Origin: Verrucomicrobiaceae bacterium
GTDB taxonomy: Bacteria > Verrucomicrobiota > Verrucomicrobiia > Verrucomicrobiales > Verrucomicrobiaceae
Direction of reading: 5' to 3'
Assembly: GCA_019694165.1 (NCBI GenBank)
Contig: JAIBCL010000001.1
Span: 248,001 to 312,000, forward strand
Length of the DNA: 64,000 nucleotides
Shown: piece after piece, positions 26,862 through 33,916 of the stretch
Numbering within the stretch: the stretch's first letter is position 1
Layout: the number at the start of each line of letters is the position of its first letter
Made by a program: the position numbers and the translations under genes
Notes under the pieces: model-generated
The model's input: only the letters and a program-made list of their open reading frames with translations
Databases searched by the model: none
What the model was told of the DNA's origin: nothing

Positions 26862-27350
26862 CATGCGCGGCGGGGTTGGCGTGGCGCGGAGGCGGTGGGA
26901 GAAGCGGCACGGGGCGCTTGCGCCTGGTGCCGCTGCGGTGCGGAGCTTCAAAGGGTTGGCGGGCGGGCGGCGTGGTGTGCCAGGTCATGCGGAGCATGAG
27001 GCCGGGGAGGCGGCCCTTGCCTGGCACACGACGCCGGTGGGCAGGCGGGTTGGCTTGACCGCGAAGCGCATACTTGCGGAGGCGAACCCCAGACACCCGC
27101 CAGCACGATGGACGACATAGAGCCGGAGGCGGCGGGCCGTGTTGGCTGCAGCGCCCCATTATGCGGCCTGACCATGACTCGCTCTCGAAGGCCTCAACGC
27201 TTCACCGAAGCAACAGAACATCAAAGGCCAAAGCGCTCGCCGCATAATGCTCAGCTCAGCCACGCGGCGGGGTGGGCAACAGCGTTGCAGGGTAAAGGCT
27301 CTGTGCGTTGCTTCGGCTCATGGCTTTGATGGCGGTTGTGCAGAGGGCTT
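26862..27350. other. non-coding, structure-rich segment
   Basis: No credible gene. Contains an 11-bp inverted repeat CATTATGCGGC (27157-27167) / GCCGCATAATG (27239-27249) and an overlapping 10-bp pair CCGAAGCAAC (27205-27214) / GTTGCTTCGG (27307-27316), plus several GC-rich short palindromes near 26900-26960. The arms interleave, so the segment could fold as a pseudoknot-like RNA or be an old recombination site. It lacks the GTTRRRY/RYYYAAC core of integron attC sites. Confidence 0.4.
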
Positions 27351-27419
27351 TTTGTCAAGCTGTTGCAGCCTGACCCCGTTTCCCGCGCCTGGATACTGGA
27401 TGCGGACCTGTCTAGGCAT
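27351..27419 (-). mobile_element. solo element end plus transposase N-terminus remnant
   Basis: A 33-base element end (27351-27383) abuts codons for MPRQVRIQYPGA, the first 12 residues of a RAYT transposase (start codon 27417-27419). This is the same start as copy B, cut after PGA. It marks another rearranged copy. Confidence 0.7.
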
Positions 27420-27535
27420 CGTTCAACGTGTCGAATTTCTGGAATTCCGCAATATGAAACACCTGACCCCTTTCACACGTTCCCCTGACCCCGTTCCCTG
27501 TGCCTGTGCGCTGTCGATCGCGTAACTTCACAGGG

Positions 27536-28111
27536 TCATTTCTTCCCAGTTTTTCGCTTTTTGGGCTTTGACGTGACGGACTGAGGATGAATAAACGCCT
27601 CCACCGCCGATGCGTCTGGGGATGGCATCTCGACGGCGCTCGACATCCAAATACCTATTGGAACGCCATATTTCTTGGCTTCGCCAGTTTCCCGGATAAG
27701 ATAAATCGCAGAGACTTTCCACTTGCCGCCAATCGTCAAAAGCGACGCCGGAACGTCCCACTGACCATTCGCAAAATCTGCCCTAAACTCTTTGACGGCG
27801 TGGGCCTCGAGTTTTTTGAACGACGGGAAATTTCCGGTCCAGCCAGTCTCCTTTCGACGAATCGCAAACGGCGTCAGCGAACTTGACGAGATCACTTCAA
27901 ACTGAAAATTATAAAAACCCCATGAGTTCCAATCCTCCCATAGAACAACATCCGTGCTGGATTCGTTTGTCACATGAACAGTGACATCTCCCCAATTAGC
28001 CGTCAAGATTTCAACCTTTAAGCGGGGTGTTATGGATAACGCCGCTTGATCGCTAGCGGCACAGCAGGCAGTAACACCGATGAGTAACGACAGTCGAAAC
28101 AAAAGGTTCAT
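27536..28111 (-). CDS. lipoprotein-like candidate immunity protein of Rhs cassette 1
   Basis: 191 residues. The N-terminus is a lipoprotein-type signal (LIGVTAC, Cys near residue 16). The body is a beta-rich domain (VEILTANWGDVTVHVTNES, WKVSAIYLI) and the C-terminus is Lys-rich. No family recognised. It starts 3 bases after the stop of the Rhs cassette at 28115-30931, so it is almost certainly co-translated with it. An envelope location suggests that the partner toxin acts in the periplasm or on the membrane (inference). Confidence 0.6.
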   Translation of the reverse strand: MNLLFRLSLLIGVTACCAASDQAALSITPRLKVEILTANWGDVTVHVTNESSTDVVLWEDWNSWGFYNFQFEVISSSSLTPFAIRRKETGWTGNFPSFKKLEAHAVKEFRADFANGQWDVPASLLTIGGKWKVSAIYLIRETGEAKKYGVPIGIWMSSAVEMPSPDASAVEAFIHPQSVTSKPKKRKTGKK

Positions 28112-28114
28112 AAT

Positions 28115-30931
28115 TCACTTCCAAGTGATGCGAATGGTGTCGCTACCGACTGTGGCTTTGCTCTTAGTGTCGATGACTTTGACAAGGAATGTCCAAGTGC
28201 CCTTTAGTCCAGACGGAACAGTCGGGCGATCGTGCCCGTAGTACGCACAGCCGTTCTTATCCGACGTGATTTCCCCAGGTTGATAATATCTGTTTGCGTC
28301 GGTGTTCAATGGGTCGCTTGTTTTGTCGAAATTGTCGCGGTGGCCATAGTTTGATTGATTTCCGCCGATGCGATCCTCTTGCCAAGTGTCTGCTGGGAGG
28401 TTTTCACTCGCTGGCCAAGATGGGAAGCCATAGTCACCTGGATCCGCCGTGCTGGTCCATTTGATGTATTGCCGGACCTCACAGTCGCAGCATTTGCATC
28501 CTCCACCATCTTTGAAGGACGCCGTGAATGAGAACCCCACAGAATTTGAATGTCCCGTAACGTTTCCTTTGGTGTCGAGATCGAACCCGCTATCCATTTT
28601 GTACTTTGGGCCATTCGCCAGGCAACATTTCAAGCCCAGCATATCCCAACGATTCACTGGATCATTGTGAACCATGCCGTACAAGTTTAATCCACCCCGC
28701 TCGGCTATAGGATCCAGATTCAACCATCTGCCATCAATGGTCCTTAGATGCCGCCGTCCAAAGTAGACATGTCCCGTCTCCTCGTCCCGGTACTTGGTGC
28801 TGAACGCGAACGGGCATATCTCCACGCCGGGGCCGGTGTCGGTGATGCGGTTGCCGAAGGGGTCGTAGTCGTAGCGGGCCACTACTTTGCCGCTGCTTAT
28901 CTGGCAGAGAGCACTCACGTTGCCGTTGGCGTCGCTGCACACTTGGTAGGTGGTGCCTTGGTGGGTCAGGGCCAGCAGGCCGCCGACCCCGCCCGCGCCT
29001 TGCAGCGTGCCGCTGAGGTCGGGACCCCAGATGTAGGTGCGGATGGCGCGCATGGAGTTGAGCGCGTCGAGTTCGGCAATCATGTTCCAGCCGTCCCACA
29101 CGAAGCGCGTGTCGGAGATGGTGGCGAAGGTCTGGGTGGCCGAGCTGAAGCTCTTGACTACTTTCTGGATGCGGCGGTGCCGCGCGTCGTGCGTGAACTC
29201 CAGGCGCTTCCTCACCGGCGGGCTGGCCGCGCCAGCACCGGTGTAATAAGTCAGCGCTTTCTCCTCCTGTGCCTTGAGCTGATTCTCGGCGTCCCACTCG
29301 TAGGTCCAGCGGGCGTCTTCAATGAGGTTGCCGTCGGCGTCATGCACCTGCGTCTCGTTCAAGGGCGGCGCGTACAGCCAGCCGCGCTTCACCACCGGCG
29401 TGCCGCCGCCCACGCTGGCACTGATTTCCACGTCGAGCCATTGGGCATCGGTGCCGGCCACGGGCACCTCGCGCCGGTAGCTGCCCGGCTCGCCCGTGCC
29501 CCAGCCGTCGGTGTTGCTGCCGCTGATGGGGATGCCGATCTCGCCATTGACCTTCACCTGCACCACCGCGCCGATGGCGGCCTGGCCGGTGATCTCCACA
29601 TAGCGCGGGTGCAGCACGGCGGGCGTGCTGCCATCGTTGGCGTACTGGTTGTGCTCGTTCGACTGATAACTCACCGTGCGCAAGGCCGCGCCGGTGCCCT
29701 GGCTGGCGGTGTTGCGGTTGCCCACGCCGTCATAGTCGTAGTCGCGCCGCTGGCTGGCGATGGCGCTGTCCGCACCGCTGGTCAGCACGTTGAAGCGCGT
29801 GGCACCGGTCACCTCCCCGGCCTTGTCGTATTCATAAGACCAGCCCGGCAACCCTTGCGTCTTCGCCTCATAAGCGTCCACCCGCTTCTTGCGGCCAAGC
29901 TCATCGTATTCCGGGTAGTTCCAGCCCACGGCGGTGGTCAATGTGGAGGCAGCCCCCGTGCGCGTTTCTTCTTTGTACCACCGCAGGCTCGTGGGGCGTG
30001 CCGTATTCGAATTGTAGGCCCACGCACGCTTGAGAGAACGGTATCCCGTACCCCGGCTTTGGGTTCCATTTGCGTAGGCATATTGGTTCTGCAAATCCAC
30101 GGAGGTCACCAGCTCTAGCTGCCCGCTCGATGCGCGGTAGCCGTAGCTGAAGAGGTGCCGGTACGTCATGGCATTGTAAGCCAACGTTCCAGGTCTAACC
30201 GATTCGATCCTGCCCCAGCTCGTTCCAAGGAATGTGTCCGTTGCAGTCAATTGCGTGTTGTTCATGCGCGCCACAAGGCGCGATGGTGGCGGCACGGAGG
30301 CACCGCTCTGGTCAGTGCCACGACTCACTTGGACACCCCCAAGCAGGCCGCCAGTGATGGCGTCGGAATATTCACCCAAGGGGCTCATGCCGGCACTCAT
30401 CACATGCGTCCCCGCCGCATCCGTCATCCCCGTCACATAACCCTCGGGCGAGTAGCCCGTGTAGCTTACACCCGTCGTCCCGTCATTCCCGTCATTGTAG
30501 GTGATGCCCGCCAGCCTGCCGCTTCCGTTTGTCTGGTAGGTGTAAGTCGTCTTTACCCGCTGCCCAGCCGCAGCCGTGCTGGTGCGCACCCATTGTCGCG
30601 AGGCCAGCAGGCCCGAAGGATGATAACCGTACTCCGTGCCCAGCGCATCCGCGCCGTACTTCTTGCCCGTCAGCGCGCCGGACCCCGGATCGTAGGCCCA
30701 CGTCGTCTTCCTCCCCGCCGCGCCAAACGCCGCAGGCAGCGCCGGACCGGAGGCAAAGTCAGCCTTGTTCGGGTAGGTGTGCATTTCCGTCATCTGACCG
30801 TAGGCATCATAAACGTACTTCACGGGTGTCGCGAAAAAACAATTAAGGCGGGAGAAGTTTAATGATTTCAGAGGCTGAATTGGCTTTTGAAATGGTTTCG
30901 GCTCCGTCCGAACGAACGAGGACGGAATCAA
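28115..30931 (-). CDS. displaced Rhs cassette 1 (core fragment plus variable tip)
   Basis: Up to 938 residues, but Rhs similarity begins only near residue 35 (TPVKYVYDAYGQMTEM), at about 30829. The first 30 residues overlap the end of the preceding gene and are probably not meaningful. YD repeats (YEYDKAGEV, YDYDGVGNRN, EDARWTYEWDAENQL) lead to the core end (YDYDPFGNRITDTG, GRWLNLDPIAERGGLNLYG, DMLGLK). The tip, about 173 residues (28115-28635), has a Cys-rich KDGGGCKCCDCEVRQYI and beta strands; its activity is unknown. It has no signal peptide of its own, so it is either silent or a donor for recombination with the full-length gene. Confidence 0.75.
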   Translation of the reverse strand: MIPSSFVRTEPKPFQKPIQPLKSLNFSRLNCFFATPVKYVYDAYGQMTEMHTYPNKADFASGPALPAAFGAAGRKTTWAYDPGSGALTGKKYGADALGTEYGYHPSGLLASRQWVRTSTAAAGQRVKTTYTYQTNGSGRLAGITYNDGNDGTTGVSYTGYSPEGYVTGMTDAAGTHVMSAGMSPLGEYSDAITGGLLGGVQVSRGTDQSGASVPPPSRLVARMNNTQLTATDTFLGTSWGRIESVRPGTLAYNAMTYRHLFSYGYRASSGQLELVTSVDLQNQYAYANGTQSRGTGYRSLKRAWAYNSNTARPTSLRWYKEETRTGAASTLTTAVGWNYPEYDELGRKKRVDAYEAKTQGLPGWSYEYDKAGEVTGATRFNVLTSGADSAIASQRRDYDYDGVGNRNTASQGTGAALRTVSYQSNEHNQYANDGSTPAVLHPRYVEITGQAAIGAVVQVKVNGEIGIPISGSNTDGWGTGEPGSYRREVPVAGTDAQWLDVEISASVGGGTPVVKRGWLYAPPLNETQVHDADGNLIEDARWTYEWDAENQLKAQEEKALTYYTGAGAASPPVRKRLEFTHDARHRRIQKVVKSFSSATQTFATISDTRFVWDGWNMIAELDALNSMRAIRTYIWGPDLSGTLQGAGGVGGLLALTHQGTTYQVCSDANGNVSALCQISSGKVVARYDYDPFGNRITDTGPGVEICPFAFSTKYRDEETGHVYFGRRHLRTIDGRWLNLDPIAERGGLNLYGMVHNDPVNRWDMLGLKCCLANGPKYKMDSGFDLDTKGNVTGHSNSVGFSFTASFKDGGGCKCCDCEVRQYIKWTSTADPGDYGFPSWPASENLPADTWQEDRIGGNQSNYGHRDNFDKTSDPLNTDANRYYQPGEITSDKNGCAYYGHDRPTVPSGLKGTWTFLVKVIDTKSKATVGSDTIRITWK
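29856..30617. repeat. near-identical Rhs core block shared with 35739-36500
   Basis: The block matches 35739-36500 with a constant offset of 5,883 bases and no difference that I could find by eye in the inner part. The flanking core sequences on both sides show many substitutions. This is what recent gene conversion or duplication between the cassette and the full-length gene would leave. Confidence 0.7.
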
Positions 30932-31304
30932 AAATAATGTTCATCAAGCAGAGCCTTATTAGTTTCCGGTCATTTTGTAAAAACAGGCCGTACCATTTAT
31001 CGTCTGCCGTATCATGAAGACCATACCACTTTCCTGGACCTGAAAATGGAGGCTCTTCATTTGAAGCTTTTGCATCTGAAATCAATTGCAAGATCACTTT
31101 CCCTTTAAGTTTCACTGTGCCAATCCGCGATTTGTGCTTATAGAAGACAACAGATGCGTATTGCTTTTCCGAATCGATCTGAGTCATGATCGTTTCGATA
31201 GATACTTGCGCGACCTTGCTGTCCAAACTCCACACATCAATCTCAGCGGCAACCCACCCGTCAAAAATGGCACCAATAAGTGCGAGAAATATCGCGTGCT
31301 TCAT
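30843..31304 (-). CDS. secreted candidate immunity protein of Rhs cassette 2
   Basis: 153 residues with a Sec signal peptide (FLALIGAIFDGWVAAE). The mature part alternates strands and charged turns (YASVVFYKHKSRIGTVKLKGKVILQLI) and is AT-richer than the Rhs core. No family recognised. It starts 2 bases after the stop of cassette 2 (31307-33181). The export signal indicates protection in the periplasm. Confidence 0.6.
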   Translation of the reverse strand: MKHAIFLALIGAIFDGWVAAEIDVWSLDSKVAQVSIETIMTQIDSEKQYASVVFYKHKSRIGTVKLKGKVILQLISDAKASNEEPPFSGPGKWYGLHDTADDKWYGLFLQNDRKLIRLCLMNIIFDSVLVRSDGAETISKANSASEIIKLLPP

Positions 31305-31306
31305 AA

Positions 31307-33181
31307 CTAAAATCTAAACAGAGGTTTCTCGAACGATTTCGTCCCGCAATGATACACATTCGAATATCCACAGGCCTTTGCCAGCCTATCTTTGTCAGTT
31401 CCTTTGCGAGCAGCTTGCATTGACCGAGAGTTATCACTGCAGTCAACGGTAATTGTAATGCGAGTGCAACATTCGCGAGGGTCAGCGCAAGCTTTTCCTA
31501 CGCTTTGCTCGGCTTCTTGAATTTTTATTGCAATCTCATCGCTCATTAATGGATCGTCAGGTCGGGCAACGTCATGATATTTAGCGTTTGGATCTTTAAT
31601 TGATCTATCCCGATCTTCTTTGCTCGGCCAAACATATGCCCCAGAAGGGTTATTGCCACAGGCAGCCCCAAACATTTGATCGCAAGGGCGATGCTTGTTT
31701 TTGTCAAAGTCATCCATTGCTTGTTCAACCGTGTCGAGATGCCCTGCTTTCACCACAAATCTACAGAGACCTTTCGTCAGGCCAAAAATGTCCACATAGT
31801 TAACAGCATCGTTTTCAACGGCACAATAAAGATTGATGCCGCCTCGCTCCCCAATTGGATCCTTCGATCTCCACCTCCCATCCCCCGGCCCGTAAACACG
31901 GTTGATGTAATCATAGTCTCCCGTCTCCTCGTCCCGGTACTTGGTGCTGAACGCAAACGGGCAAATCTCCACCCCCGGCCCCGTGTCCGTGATGCGGTTG
32001 CCGAAGGGGTCGTAGTCGTAGCGGGCCACCACCTTGCCCTGCTGCGGGCCGCTGGTGGCGTAGAGGGCGGTGACGTTGCCATTCGCGTCGCTACACACAT
32101 GGTAGCTGGTGCCTTGGTGGGTCAGGGCCAGCAGGCCGCCCACGCCGCCCGCGCCTTGCAAGGTGCCGCTCAGATCGGGTCCCCAGGTGTAGGTGCGGAT
32201 GGCGCGCATCCCGTTTAGCGCGTCCAGTTCCGCGATTAGGTTCCATTGATCGTACACGAACCTTGTGTCGGAAATGGTGGTGGCGAAGGTCTGCGTGGTC
32301 GAGCTGAAGCTCTTGACTACTTTCTGGATGCGCCGATGCCGCGCGTCGTGGGCGAACTCGAGGCGCTTTCTAACAGGCGGGCTGGCTGCGCCGGTGCCGG
32401 TGTAGTAAGTCAGCGCTTTCTCCTCCTGCGCCTTGAGCTGGTTCTCGGCGTCCCACTCATACGTCCAGCGGGCGTCTTCCTTGAGATTCCCGTCTTCATC
32501 ATGCACCTGCGTCTCGTTAGAGGGCGGTGCATACATCCAGCCTCGCTTCACCACCGGCGTTCCGCCGCCTACCGATGCGCTCACCTCCACGTCCAGCCAT
32601 TGGGCGGCGTTCCCGCTCACAGCCACCTCGCGCCGGTAGCTCCCTGGCTCGCCGGTGCCCCAGGTGTCGTTCGGCGCGGTCACCCCGTTCACCTTCACCG
32701 TCACCACCGCGCCGATGGCCGCTTGGCCGGCGATCTCCACATAGCGCGGGTGCGCGATGGCCGGTGTGCTGCCATCGTTGGCGTACTGGTTGTGCTCGTT
32801 GGCATGGTAGCTCACCGTGCGCAAGGCCGCGCCGGTGCCCTGGCTGGCGGTGTCGCGGTTGCCCACGCCGTCATAGTCGTAGTCGCGCCGCTGGCTGGCG
32901 ATGGCGCTGTCTGTGCCATTGGTCAGGATGTTGAGGCGCTTGGCGCGGGTCACCTCGCCGGCCTTGTCGTATTCATAAGACCAGCCCGGCAGGTTTTGCG
33001 TGGTGGCCTCGTAGGCTTCGATGCGTGTCTTGCGCCCTTGCGGGTCGTAACTCAAGGCGGGGTACTTCCAGCCCGTGAGCGTCGTGAGCACCGGCGCGGC
33101 CGTGCCGGTCTTCACCTCGCTCACCCAGCGCAGCGAGGCCGGGCGCGCCGTCTGCACGTCATAGCTCCATTGCTTTTTCAT
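31307..33181 (-). CDS. displaced Rhs cassette 2 (short core fragment plus variable tip)
   Basis: 624 residues. It begins inside the Rhs core at MKKQWSYDVQTARPASLRW, matching LKRAWAYNSNTARPTSLRW of the full-length protein. The YD repeats and insert domain (GTGEPGSYRREV, WLDVEVSASVGGGTPVVKR) follow. The core ends with GRWRSKDPIGERGGINLY and DIFGLTKG. The tip, about 157 residues (31307-31780), has Cys pairs and a DPNAKYHDVARPDDP motif; its activity is unknown. The start lies 9 bases after the stop of the upstream gene, so coupled translation is possible although no export signal is present. Confidence 0.75.
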   Translation of the reverse strand: MKKQWSYDVQTARPASLRWVSEVKTGTAAPVLTTLTGWKYPALSYDPQGRKTRIEAYEATTQNLPGWSYEYDKAGEVTRAKRLNILTNGTDSAIASQRRDYDYDGVGNRDTASQGTGAALRTVSYHANEHNQYANDGSTPAIAHPRYVEIAGQAAIGAVVTVKVNGVTAPNDTWGTGEPGSYRREVAVSGNAAQWLDVEVSASVGGGTPVVKRGWMYAPPSNETQVHDEDGNLKEDARWTYEWDAENQLKAQEEKALTYYTGTGAASPPVRKRLEFAHDARHRRIQKVVKSFSSTTQTFATTISDTRFVYDQWNLIAELDALNGMRAIRTYTWGPDLSGTLQGAGGVGGLLALTHQGTSYHVCSDANGNVTALYATSGPQQGKVVARYDYDPFGNRITDTGPGVEICPFAFSTKYRDEETGDYDYINRVYGPGDGRWRSKDPIGERGGINLYCAVENDAVNYVDIFGLTKGLCRFVVKAGHLDTVEQAMDDFDKNKHRPCDQMFGAACGNNPSGAYVWPSKEDRDRSIKDPNAKYHDVARPDDPLMSDEIAIKIQEAEQSVGKACADPRECCTRITITVDCSDNSRSMQAARKGTDKDRLAKACGYSNVYHCGTKSFEKPLFRF

Positions 33182-33190
33182 CGACTGCTG

Positions 33191-33907
33191 TCATTGACGC
33201 GGGGGAGTCCATAACACCAAAGGTCCTCTTGAATTGTGGCGTTGATATGCGGAAACAAAGGATACGAGTTGACCAGCACTCGCAGATCGATCCACCAGGA
33301 TAATAAGCCGGTGATCGCGTATCCGCTCTTGCCACAAGGGAGAGCTGATATCCACATTTCGCTCATCAAGCGCTATCGTCGCGTCTTTGGTGAGGGCAAC
33401 CCACATGAAGGGCTGCGCCGAATTTGGGCTTTTCCATGTCTCCTCGTGGAAGGTGACGACGGCAGGCGCATCGGCTGCGAATACTGGCTTGTAGTCGCCC
33501 AACATTGATCCACCCTGGGCCAACAAGCTCACACGGCTTTGAGTTGCTCGATTAACAACTTCAAGCACCTCGCACCCGACCCTTGTGGTCGCAAGAAACA
33601 CGTTTTCAATGTTTTCCGTGGTCACATCTGGATCAATTTCTAATATGCAGCGCACACTCTCTGGATGTGGTGGCGGTGAACCTAATCGATACTGAATCGC
33701 TCCCATGAGAGCGGCCCTGCCTTCTTCTGAACTTGTAAAGAAGGAAATACCATTCAATTCCACCGAACCACCTGTTGGATATGTGGCCGTAATTATCACA
33801 GTAAAACGTTGTGACCAAAACAACCTCCAGCCCAAGCAAGACACTGCGAATAGCGCAAGCGCTAACAAGATATACCTCAGAAAACCCTGACGACGAATCA
33901 TTGTCAT
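33191..33907 (-). CDS. membrane-anchored candidate immunity protein of the full-length Rhs
   Basis: 238 residues; start at 33907 or Met3 (33901). One membrane helix (YILLALALFAVSCLGWRLFW, residues about 12-31), then a periplasmic-type domain. Its C-terminal segment, DHRLIILVDRSASAGQLVSF, resembles ExbD/TolR periplasmic domains in layout. It starts 9 bases after the Rhs stop codon. The resemblance to ExbD is only structural in feel; ion-channel partners (ExbB) are absent. Immunity function is inferred from position. Confidence 0.55.
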   Translation of the reverse strand: MTMIRRQGFLRYILLALALFAVSCLGWRLFWSQRFTVIITATYPTGGSVELNGISFFTSSEEGRAALMGAIQYRLGSPPPHPESVRCILEIDPDVTTENIENVFLATTRVGCEVLEVVNRATQSRVSLLAQGGSMLGDYKPVFAADAPAVVTFHEETWKSPNSAQPFMWVALTKDATIALDERNVDISSPLWQERIRDHRLIILVDRSASAGQLVSFVSAYQRHNSRGPLVLWTPPRQ

Positions 33908-33916
33908 GGCAGGATG

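Noticed and set aside
27157..27249. Integron attC site
   Set aside because: The inverted repeat lacks the GTTRRRY and RYYYAAC boxes and no integrase is present.
28748..30118. 456-residue plus-strand frame repeated at 34970-36001 and 32246-33214
   Set aside because: Appears conserved only because it is antisense to the duplicated Rhs core.
28115..30931. Independent complete Rhs protein
   Set aside because: No signal peptide, the N-terminal 30 residues overlap the previous gene, and homology to the shell begins mid-core.
33191..33907. ExbD/TolR transport subunit
   Set aside because: Only a loose topological resemblance; no ExbB/TolQ partner and the gene sits directly after an Rhs tip.
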